DNA of 64,000 bases from Leptidea sinapis (Eukaryota; Arthropoda; Insecta; Lepidoptera; Pieridae): positions 2,480,001 to 2,544,000 of the forward strand of contig NC_066301.1 in NCBI RefSeq assembly GCF_905404315.1, given 5' to 3'. Within the stretch, counting starts at the first letter, position 1. Each line of letters starts with the position of its first letter. The notes beneath the pieces were generated by a model, which saw nothing but the letters and a program-made list of their open reading frames with translations, ran no database searches and was not told the DNA's origin. The position numbers were made by a program, and so were the translations under genes. Below are positions 33,501 to 45,500 of the stretch, one piece after another.

Positions 33501-36500
33501 TGACAGCAATACTCCATGTGTGGCCGGACCTGTGCTTTGCAGAGCGCTAGAATGTGGGCCGGCTTGAAGTATTGCCGTGCTCTATTGATGACGCCCAGCT
33601 TCTTCGGAGCCAATTTGGCTTTGCCCTCCAGATGGCCACGGAATTGGCAATCGCTCGAGATTTCGAGACCCAGTAATCCGATACTAGGCGCGGCTTTAAG
33701 AGAAGTGTTCTCGAAGAGCGGTGATACGACAAATGGTTTTTTTTTGTGGTAAACGCGCAAACTTGAGTCTACTGGGGGTTAAATTGGACAAGGTTCAATT
33801 TACCCCATTCCGCGACCTTCTCGAGAGAGAACTCGATAGAAGACACAAGTTTCTCCCGGCACTGGTCGACGATTTCCCGAGAGAGACCTGCATGGCCCGT
33901 GTATACGGCATCACCAGTGCTGTCGTCCGCATAGCAATGTATGTTGGAGGTGTCCAACATGTCATTGATATGCAGAAGAAACAGCGTAGGAGATAGCACA
34001 CAGCCTTGGGACACTCCAGCATTCACGGGCTTCGGGTTCGAGCAATATCCGTCGACAACGATCTGTATGCTACGCCCAGTGAGGAAGCTGGAGGTCCACT
34101 TGCACAAGCTCTCGGGAAGCCCAAATGATGGAAGTTTTGAGAGGAGCGCTTGTGCCATACACGATCAAAGGCCTTCGCTATATCCAGGCTAACTGCCAGG
34201 CCTTCCCCCTTGCTTGCAATAGCCGCCGCCCATCTATGTGTTAGGTATACCAGAAGATCACCTGCCGACCGACCATGGCGAAAGCCGTATTGTCGGTCGT
34301 TGATCAACTGGTGCCCCTCTAGATATACCAAGAGCTGGCGGCTAATTATGCTCTCCGTGATTTTGGAGAGCAGGGAGGTAAGAGCAATAGGCCTGTAGTT
34401 TGCCGGATCCGAACTGTCTCCTTTTCTTGGAACGGATGGAGAAGGGCTGACTTCCATGAGTCAGGGACTACGCCTTTGGAATAAGAGTGCCGGAATAAAC
34501 GCGTTAGCACCGGCGTCAACTCAGGGGCACACGTTCTATGCACCATTGCAGAACTGCCATCCGGCCCGCTCGACTTCCTGACGTCCAACGAAAACAGAGC
34601 TCACCTAACAGTTTTCTGTCTGAACTGTACTTCAGGCATAGAGCTCTGACACCGCGGGATGGTCGGTGGTGTATTTCCGTTGTCGTCAAGAGTCGAATTG
34701 GAGGCGAAAAGAGCGCACAGGAGCTCGGCTTTCTCTTTTGCCGTATGGGCCAGGGTGTCATTCCTCATGTGCAACGGCGGCATGGACGGCTGGTTGAAGT
34801 TACCAAGAGCAGCTTCCGACAACGACCAGAACTTGCGTGTTCCGGTCGGGTAACTGGAATGCTGCTCGCCGATTTTGACGACGTGCTTAGACTTCGCACG
34901 GGCGATTTGCCGCTTAAAAAATCTGGAGACACGGTTATATTTCCTCTTAAGAACTTTGCAGTTCGGATCCTTTGTGCCCAGCACCGCAACCCAAGTTCGA
35001 TACGCCTGTTTTTTGCAGTCAGATGCTGCTTTAACTGACGCATCAAACAAGGCTGTGATCTGCCACCGATCGGTACTACAGAGCTTGGTATAAAAATATC
35101 CATGCCCTGCAGTATCACATCGGCTACTGCAACGGCGCAGGCACTAGGATCATCCGAAGGGAAACAAACCTTGCCCAAGGGTAGGATGCAAAAAAGGAAC
35201 GCATCCTATCCAATCTGCTGACTTGTAGTGCCAAACGCGGCGGGTCGCTGGTGGTCTGCGACGTTGGCGTCGGATAGGCACTACACTTCTGACCAGGCAA
35301 TGGTCAGACGTTCCGAGAGGGGCGTCGACAAAGACCTGGTAACCATCGGGATGTGTACCAATTGGGACAGACCATACGCCAATGCAAAATTATGCACAGA
35401 TCGCCCTGCGTAGTCTGTGGTACGTGATCCAAGCCATTCAGCATTGTGCCCGTTGAAATCACCTAAGACTACGATTTCAGCGGAGGGGATCTGTGCAAGC
35501 TCGTCGTCAATTGCCGCTTGAACGCAGCCCATGAGATGATCGGTTTCTGCGTTACCACTATGGGACCTGTAGACACACGCATAGATATGGACGCGGTCCT
35601 CTAAATCTACGCGGAGCCCTCTGGCTCCGGAATTGAGTAGACAGGTCCCTACCCTCAAAATTGCCGAGACGGCGACAGCAGATATCTTCCCTAACGTACA
35701 CACATACCCCGGCATGAGGCAAAAAATTGTGCTCAATTTAGTACCCGGGGTACGTTAAATATGAGGTATCGCTAGGTCGAGATATCTGCGTCTCCGTAAG
35801 GAAACACAAGGCCAGCTGCGCCGTCTCAAGGTGGTGGTGGACGGCGTTTAAATTGGAGTGAATTCCCCTGATATTGCAAAAGTCCACGTTGAGCGTGGAA
35901 CGGGGTGCCGTGGTGTTTCTGCCTCGTTTGTCCTCGGTCATGCGCGATTCTGTGCCCACCCCAGAATACGAAGGGCAGCCCGAGCGAGAGTGCTCGGGGA
36001 GGGATTCTCCGGCTCTGGTAGAGCCGGTACCCTCCTGGGGTAATATCTCTTTATGGACCGCTCTCATATTTTGTTGGGGGGGGGGGGGGGGGGTAAGGGA
36101 CGGCCACCGGTCCTCGACACTAACCTATGCGGAACATAGCGGCAATAGGCCGCTACTGCACGCCGGTATGCTGTGCGAGTGTGGTAATTAACCCGGACGA
36201 GTCTGGCCCGATTGTGCTGACGTCATAAGACGGCAGCGTGACTCTCCCACTTCTAAAAAGCCCTTGAGTTTGGTTTGGTTCTGATAACGGAATCCATGAC
36301 AAAGTAACGGAACACTGTCTGTAATCAAATTGCAAAGTACTTACGTTCATTGCTGCATTGATAAATTTAATACATATATTTACCCATATTTAGACCAATT
36401 GTTAGTTAGTATAACTTCAAATTCACTAAAAATCATGAAATAAAAAAAAATAACAAAAAAACAACTGCCTTCAAAAACACTATTCCAAAACAATAGATAT

Positions 36501-39500
36501 AATGTGCACATAAAAGTATAAAAATAATTGCGTATATATACAATCTAAATTATTAATCTTATTCTAGTTACAATTGTTGAAAATTTTTGGAGTCGGTGTC
36601 ATCCAAGATAGGTTTGTTAATACATACATAGTTATAAGTGAGATGTGCTTGAGTCGTGAGGAGGCGAGAGCGGGTTGCGGCCGAAGGACACCGATCGAGG
36701 GTCGAAAGAATCAATTCCCGAGGTACTTAGACTCCCGCTCGCAGCGAAGGCGGCTATAGTCCGGAATTTATTCTTTTACCCGTGTTAAGCACTCTGCTTT
36801 TCATTTGGAATATGAGGTTAAAACTAGTTTTTTATCTAAACTATTTATTGATAATATATATTAATATTAGTAGTACCTATTTAAAATTCTCAACTTAACA
36901 ATTTATGTCGACCTTCTAAATTTTAAATATGGAACTCACCGCGTAATTGTTGCGGCTTATTCCGCTCAATGAAGTTTGCGCTAAGTTCACACTGGCTGTT
37001 TAGAAAGTCACATGGCCGAAGCATTTTTTTACATAAAATTCTTCACAGCTGACAGCAGTTCTATTTTTAAAGTTCATTCCGGCCCTTAGGTGGGAAGTAA
37101 TTTGTATGAGTTTTTCCCTCTCTATGGAGGGAAGCAGAACTTTCCACCCAATAATCAGATCAAAACAACATTACTTTCGAGTATGAGAAATGAAAACACA
37201 CTTTTTGTACTAAAAGAGTATGAAAATAATACTTACTGAAAGTTTTCTTCTGGTTCATGGTCGTCGTAGTCATTAATCAACTGAGATAGCAGACTATTGG
37301 TGCTGCCAAATGTTATTATCCTTATGTCAAGGCCCAGGTCCTGTGATACTTTTGCATAAATGTCGTAAGAGTCCTCATCACAAAATGATATTTTCGGAGA
37401 AGTTATTTGAAACAATCTCTTAATTTCACCTTAAACAACGTAATAAATTATATACCTACTTGATTTAACTTTATTCCCAAGAATATTATATAATAGTGTC
37501 TGTAACATATAGATAAGAATAAATTACTGCCTTCTACTGTCAGTAATTAGTTGTCAATAATCTAAAGCTGTCCCAATATACCCGATAAGTCATTCTTATC
37601 GCCTTATATTGGGATGCGTAAATTGCAATTTGCATACAAACTTCTATCGCTGGTAAGCTGTACGTCGTCCCATTGACAGACAGCGTGTATGGATAAGGTG
37701 AGTTACCGTCGATAAATTAATTGGGACAGAAAAGTCAACGACAGTTACGCCTGAATATTGAGAACGGCCTAAATGAATTTATAATCGGAGATATAACCTG
37801 AAAAAATACACAAGACAATTTTTGGGTCATGAAGCTTTGAATGAAAGGTATCTCTCACGGGGTATGCTAGCAGTTATACGAATAGCGTGCCGTAGAAATT
37901 CCATCCATTTAAATAAATAACTGTAAGGTCCGTATTTCAGAAGGCATCTCAATACGTAATCCGTGATCAATTATGTTTTGTCACTGTCTGTTTATGCGTC
38001 TATGATTCTAAGCCATGAAAATAACAATGTTAATTGTTTGTAAGTGCCTTAAGAATGACGCTAAGAGAAAAATCAAAATCTAATGTTTGATTCGAAATAA
38101 AATAGAAATTAGACCATCAACATTACTTCTAGATCTTGGCATCCTTATAGACAAAGAAACATTTTTTCGCCATATTGACAACATAATCCTAGAAAATTCT
38201 AGATTTTATTAGTCGAACTTGCAAAGTTCTTAGAAAATAAGTTATGTTTGAAAACGGGCGCTGCGTGGATGATGTTGCTATCGAGACCCCTTCTTTTGTT
38301 GTCAAAATATAAGGCTACATGTTTACATTATTCCTTTATTTGATTGAAGTGTGTGTAAATTAGTACCTGTAGGTACTCAATAACCCTTATGGTAATTTAT
38401 ATCATATACTTTTTTTATTTTAACTACACATTTTCACCATTTTGTTGCATCAATGCATTTCAACGATGAAGCTGTAAATATACATCTAAAAGAGTGGGTT
38501 TGGTTTTCTTATGAATCGTATTTTAAAATAGTTCAAAATATTTTTTCTTACTGTATTTAAAATTAGGATCGACTCCAAGGATAGGTAGCCCGTTAAATAG
38601 CGCGCTCATGAAAGGTATCATCAAGTCTAAATGATTTTTTCCTCCTAAAGCCAGTACGTCTCCTGGTAAGAGCCCACACCTGCGCATATATTTTGCTAAC
38701 TTCACAGAACGACTTGCTACTGATGCAAATGATTCTTCCTCTCCCGTTGCTCCATCTAACTGAAAAAAGAATTAAGTTTTTAATAATTTACTAATTACAT
38801 AGAACTAACAATTTTAACTCGAATTCTTCGCGAGTACAATAAGTTAAACGATACCAATTCAGGAGGGCTGGTCAGGTTTAAAGAAAGTGTTGTTAAGTAT
38901 TTAGCTGGTACTCAATCTGCATTTGTCAAATAAGTAGTTTTTCTTTTTTATTCGTCTTCATTATTTTAATAAGTTAAAGTTATAATTTGTACTTTCATTT
39001 TTTTTTATTATAGCTTAGATAGTATTAGTTCTATTTTTCAGAAGTAATTAGGGAGTATTTTTTGTAATTTTTATGTTCACCATAATTGTTGTATACTTTA
39101 GAACTACTAATTGTAACATCAGATTAAGAAAATTGTATTGTATAGATTGTAAGGAAGGCACTTTGGTTTTAACTAGTCGTAAGTAGTTTTGCTTTGGAAT
39201 AAGCAAAGATTGCTTAGTTAAAAAAATTATGAGTGGGTGTTCAATAGAATTTTGATAAATTAACTTTAACACTAGTTCTGTATTTATATACGTTCATAAT
39301 TTATAAGTATTTTTTGTAATTTTTATGTTCACCATAATTGTTGTATACTTTAGAACTACTAATTGTAACATCAGATTAAGAAAATTGTATTGTATAGATT
39401 GTAAGGAAGGCACTTTGGTTTTAACTAGTCGTAAGTAGTTTTGCTTTGGAATAAGCAAAGATTGCTTAGTTAAAAAAATTATGAGTGGGTGTTCAATAGA

Positions 39501-42500
39501 ATTTTGATAAATTAACTTTAACACTAGTTCTGTATTTATATACGTTCATAACGAGTTCATATTATAGCTTAGATAGTATTAGTTCTATTTTTCAGAAGTA
39601 TATAGAGATAGGCACTCCCTAATTTCTTATATGATATGCACGCCCCTGTTGTTGTTAATATGTTTTAATATGACGGTTATCAATTTTTTGCTTCTTTTAG
39701 GGTTATATAGTTCACCGGGACACCACGGTGGCGCAACCAGTCGCACATCTTAGTGTACATAAGCTACCAAATTGGACACCATACAGACACCAGAGTCATG
39801 ACGCCTCCGAGCTGCTTGCGCCATCCAACGGACACGAGGTGAATAACTCTCTATAAAGCTGTATTATATTTTGTTTGCGGCCACTGGTTGCGCCACCGTA
39901 GGTAGTGTCACCGTGTGTGTGTGAATTTTTATAATGTGTTGTGTGAACATTTATTTTTTGTTATATTTCTCACGACGTCGTGACCTGACGTGATGTGATG
40001 ATCGACACACATAAGAATTATGATTTTTTTTTTAAATTTCACTTCTTATGGCTCGAAAAAAAAATATGAAAGTGAATTTTCTTCGATGCGCGAGCACAGC
40101 GATATTATTTTCCGACACGATGATGTTATTCGAATAATTATATTAATTGAATAATAATTGAATAAATTCTTCAGCAATAGTAAATAGCAGCCTGACCATA
40201 GAAACATTATTCTATTATAATTTAAAAATGAAGAAAATTATACGCTTTCTATTCGGAATCCGTTATTCTTTAATCGTTATTTATTGCGTTTCCTCTATTT
40301 CGTAAGAAATGATAAATATTTTTCTGATATTAAAATGAAATATATTTATGCATTATATATTTTCAGCATTACACAATAAAGTTATAGAGCCAAGTGCAAT
40401 TTTTGAAACACTTCATCAGCTTGGTACCCGACTGTTTATATATATTTATTATTATTCATTAATATTACTTATTCTATATTACTCATTTATTATTTATTTA
40501 ACTATTCTATATTATTCACGGCCAAGGGACATTCGTCAGTGGTCTTCCATCGCTTGAGCCTGGCTATATCATGCGAATACTATGCAATGCATCACATGAC
40601 ATCACACGCTGATCTGCGCTACGCATTGCAGCACACTCGTTCGTGTACATTACCAAAATTTACTGGTACTTATTAGTCGGAAAACTCACAACTTATGACA
40701 TATCTTAAGACAATAGCATTAGCTTAACGCATTAGAAAATTTACAACTATGATTTACATAAAATATAATCACAACTCCCTTTAATTACCTACTAACGCAA
40801 AAGCTAAGTCTTAAATATTGACGGTAACGTGAACTTATGTTCACAAAAATGAATTTCATATAGATTCAAACACTTAATTCAATTTGTACGTATTTAGGGA
40901 GGCGAAATATATTTTTTCGCTATCACACGGCTTTGTACTTTGCTTTGACTTTTTTTTGTTTTAAAACTACCATCAAAAATAACATTGAATAATCGGTAAA
41001 TTCAAGTCTTACCAAATTAAGTTAATTTGAATCCTTTATCCCTTTATACCTTCGATGACGAAGAAAGAGCCTCCGTATTGTTTTCTGAAAGTGTGACGTC
41101 ACAATTTTCAACTTGGTGGTTATCACTCATAATTGGATCATCGAAAGAAAACTGCAATAGTATTTGACCACCTTCGTATATTCTACAGCAAAAGTAACGA
41201 CGACCCAGAGAGGCCCGTACCGTACGACAGTCCGAGCACGAATGCCTCGAGTATCGACAATGTGACCGTATTTATAGGGCTCGTGTTTTCGATTAATTAT
41301 TTTTAAAAATAATTTTACATCACAATGTAATCAAATGATGACTTATAATTTAATTTTATAGTAAGATTATTAGTATTCTTATTCTTGATTTTATAATAGG
41401 TTTGTTGTAGTATACATAGTATTTGTAGTACGAGTAATATGTATTTTTGTAACTCCTACCTAAACATGAATTTATCGCAGATTGCAGTACTTTTTGCGTG
41501 AAGAAGTAATAAATACACACACACACGGACAAACATTCCTATTTATCATTCATATAATCTAGAATCCTACTAATGTAGGATTTTAGAGTAAAATTATTAA
41601 GCTATATTATTGTAATGTTTCATTAAAATCCATTCAATAGTTTATGCGTGAAGACGTAACAAACATACACACACTCTCACAAACTTTCGCATTCTTATTT
41701 AACTATTCACCACAAGGAAATTTATGACATAAATATCAAAAAGAAAACCAAATACTAATCTATGTAATTAATTATATAAATAAAAAAAACAGCTACTAAA
41801 CTATGTAATTAAAATAAAAACAACACAAAAAAAACCTTTAAAACTATTACAATACATACAATACATAAATTCGCATTAAGGACACAACCTTCATCGCTGT
41901 CTGCACGGCGCCCGCGTACGACAATATTTACATGCAAATAAATTAATAATTTCTATTGTATTTACGGTTCACGTTTTTGTAGGATTATTTATGATGAACA
42001 TTTATATTTGTAACTCCTGTGATATTTGGGGAGTAAGCATAAATAGCTTGCAGATTGCAGATTTCTTTTCTACTTACTTCACACTTCTTATATTTTTGAT
42101 AATTCACACTATATTTTTATATATTATAGCCTATTTGTTATTTTGATGTGTAAGCTATATTATTGCAAAGTTTTTATAATATTAGTAAGACAGTAGGGTT
42201 GGCAGCCCTAGGTGTCACGAGCGCTCTTTTGTCCACCTCTTCCATAAAAAAAATACTGACCTGGCATATACAGTCCGAATGTCGTCTCATCGACTCCAGT
42301 AATATATGTCCCATGTGATAATCAGGCTTAATAATTAATTTCGTCATATCCTTCGACAAATAACTTGATCCTTTCCAAACTTCTCTGCAAATCTAAAAAA
42401 GTAGGATATATGAAGAAAAATAATATTCATTAGATTATAAAATAAAAGACACATGAACAAAGTGACTTCCGAAAATTTATTGAAGTGGGCGTTACTTTGC

Positions 42501-45500
42501 GGAAATCCATAATGATACCAATGGTTTGAGTTTTCTTTAGTGTTAATTCCGCCAATATTTGTCTAAGATATATATAGTATATAGGTCAAACAGGTCGAAA
42601 TTTCGAAATTAGATTAAAGGAACATATTGCCGCATTTAGGAATAATCATCCCGAAAAATCACACTTCGCGAAACACTTAATTGATACCGGTCACTCACTC
42701 GGAAACAATAATAATTTTAATATTTTACATACAAGTGAAAAAGGATTCCGCTTAAATGTGTTAGAGCAATTAGAAATAATAAAACACAAAAATAGCATGT
42801 TTACATTGTTGAATGAACAAACAAATTTAGTCCCATCACCATTGTTACGTATCTCTTCCGGGGGTAATACGTCACAACAGCCGACCAATCACAGCGCGTC
42901 ATTTCTTGGGACGAGGGTATATAACAGCGGCTTCCGGCTCATTTGATTCAGTCTCGTGCCAGATTTTGGCGAGACAACACGTCCTGAGTATGCCTCGTGT
43001 AGAGGCGAAACACGTGTCGATTTGTTTATCGACAAATATTGGCGGAATTAACACTAAAGAAAACTCAAATCATTTGTATAAAGTGACTTCCCATTAATAG
43101 AGACATTAAGAAATGTGTTAATGAACACATTCTTGGTTAAATCTATCTAGCAGTTTAAATTAAAGTAGAATAACTTATTAGTCTAAGTTAAGGCTAGATT
43201 GTAATGCAAATGAGGGCAACATTATAATATCTATATTATTATGTTCTCTAGATGTAAGAAAAAAAATTTGATTGTGAAAGAGCCATACATAGAGTTACTG
43301 AAGAGAATATTTAAATTTGTGACTTGTCTTTGATGATTATATTCAGCTGCTAGAATGAGGTGATAGTTTCACCACATTCTAGCATTATTTCGTATACTCT
43401 CCGAGATAAATGCGTGAAGACAATGAAGCCTCGAGCTCATACTTGAGTGCACTAGTACAAACATGAAATACTAACAAAAATATGTGACAAGACAATCCGA
43501 ATTAATATTTTAGACCGATCGGTGGTCGGCATTTAAACGCGTTTAGGCTATTACTACGTTTAGTTTGTGTTGGTGAGATGCGAATCGTAGTTATAAACTG
43601 GCCTGCAGTAAACCGTAAGTCTGCCGTAAACTAAGTTCAAACAGTTTTAATCGCGTTCTTATTCAATGGTGAAATCAGTCACCACCATCTGGATGTGTGG
43701 CGGTCCTCCACTGTGCGCTTTTCAAGGAGCTTTCTTCCACGTACTACAAAGCTGTGGAATGAGCTTCCTTGTGCGGTGTTTCCGCGACGTAACGACATGG
43801 GTAAATTTAAAAAAAGCGCTTACAAAGGTTCCTCTGGTGTTGCAAGAGAATGTGGGCTGCGGTGATCACTTGACACCAGGTGACCCATACGCTCGTTGGT
43901 TCTCCTTTTCATAAAAAAAGTCAGCCCTTTATGCACAGGTCGCCTCCGCTCCCCACAGTCTATAGAGCGCACCTAAGTACTCTCAAGCTGAGTTAGTAAA
44001 GTCTGACCAATGTATAAACTTTAGCTTTAATAATAAGCAATAAGGCTTTAGCCTGCACTGCTCAAGCAACTAGTACTAACGTAAATTCATTTGAAAGCTG
44101 AAATTATGCTGAGCTTAAGCTAAGACCGCCCAATACAAAAGTCAAGTTTTACGTGAGTAAAGTCTTACCCCCTTATTCATAATAGTCTGCTAACTTAAAG
44201 CATTGCTAATTCTCACTCTGTCTTCTTCTATTGACGTAAGTTAGAATGAGAAATAACACTCTTTAGCAGCTGTTATAAGTTAGCGGACCATTATGAATAA
44301 GGGGGTTAGTATTCACTATAGATCTAGCCTTAGAGTTACGCTTTTATACGAGCGTTAATAAAACTTATGTTATCATTTATTCATTTTCATCCAGTATAAA
44401 ATCTTCATTTACCTACAATACTGCACATCCTAACTAATATTATTCTCGTAATAACGTTATTATGACTTCACGTGTTAACTTAACAAATCTTATAACCGTA
44501 TTTACAATACTATGACTACATAAAATTAAAACTATCATTACGTGGAAGCGTATCAAGAATACTGCCAGCATTTCCGCGTTGTATAGCTAGGCTGATCGGT
44601 TGACCGAAATAGCTGCCAGCACTTAGGTTTCCAATAGCCTTATTGAGGCGCAAAGATAGTACTTTGTACATTCTCTACAATTATTGAAAAATCCAAAAAT
44701 TCTGAGTGGCACACAACTGCGCTGGTCACCTTGAGATATAAGTTATCAAGCACCCTACAGACCGAAACATAGTAATGCTTACACATTACTGCTTCACGGC
44801 AGAAATAGGCGTTAATTAATAAAATGTGCATTTATTTATCACCCTATCTCAAAATATAAGTAAAATAAATAAAGTAGGTAGGTAAATAAGTGTTAAACAA
44901 AAATATTAGTTTCGTTGTATTTATTGTAACACCTTGTCGTTAACAATATGGTTTGCAATACAATGATTTGATTTTGACAACTATATGGCGACTGCTAAAG
45001 ACAAGTGGTAGTGACCCTGCCTACTGAACTAAATGTCCCGGTTTCGAGTCCCGGTAAAAAACACATTCGAGTCCGGGTGCAAACATTTATATTAAATATG
45101 AATGTTTGTTTCAGAGTCATGGATGTATTTTTGTATTCATCTATGTTGTAAATAGGTATCTCTGAAGTATTGACAATAGAGTGGGTCAGGAATTGGAAAT
45201 AATAACTCCCCTTAAAGGAACGAGTCTTGAATTTGCGTTTACTTTTCGAACTTGCACTTCGCCGGTCTGCCGCTGCAGCTCTTGTCGGCGGCAAGACGGC
45301 GGCGGTACCTTCAGCAGATCACACCGCACCAAACACTAGTTCTCTTCTATCTACTTCTTCTTCTTTCTTCTTAATCACTTTCCACGTTTCACTACTTCGT
45401 CTTCTCCTCTTTATTTTCCCGTTTCACTTTGGAGTCTGAACTAGAACCCCCGGATAGAGAATAGAACAGCTATTTTTAAAATGATTCCCTTCCATTCCAT

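Larger units (their letters stand above)
32968..36265 (-). mobile_element. LINE family B, Jockey/CR1-like, 3.3 kb copy
   Basis: Runs from a 3' end of AT-rich ATTCCATAAAAA at 32968-32995 to a 5' region at about 36265. Encodes endonuclease, RT and a long C-terminal domain in several broken frames. The 5' UTR has an 18-20 base C run (G run at 36075-36093 on +). No ORF1 seen. Parent-type sequence for the fragments at 5.8, 9.8, 14.5, 23.2, 43.7 and 51.7 kb. Confidence 0.85.
42475..43085 (+). mobile_element. Penelope-like element fragment
   Basis: An inverted terminal stretch (42477-42570, complement of GGCGGAATTAACAC..) is followed by a GIY-YIG nuclease remnant and then, in direct orientation, CTCGTGCCAGATTTTGGCG, a hammerhead-like motif and GGCGGAATTAACACTAAAGA. 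This arrangement of terminal repeats with ribozyme motif around a GIY-YIG end is what Penelope-like retroelements show. RT part absent. Located 80 bases upstream of gene 2 exon 2. Confidence 0.75.

Noticed and set aside
34538..35093. Long plus-strand frames up to 166 codons over the 33-36 kb element
   Set aside because: Antisense shadows of the LINE reverse-transcriptase region.
39048..39524. Two identical minus-strand frames of about 75 codons
   Set aside because: They copy each other because the DNA is duplicated; Leu/Ile/Lys-rich composition is expected of AT-rich noise.
44995..45439. Ser/Phe-rich and Arg-rich frames near a GC-rich patch
   Set aside because: One overlaps a SINE copy, the other is low complexity; no splice or motif support.
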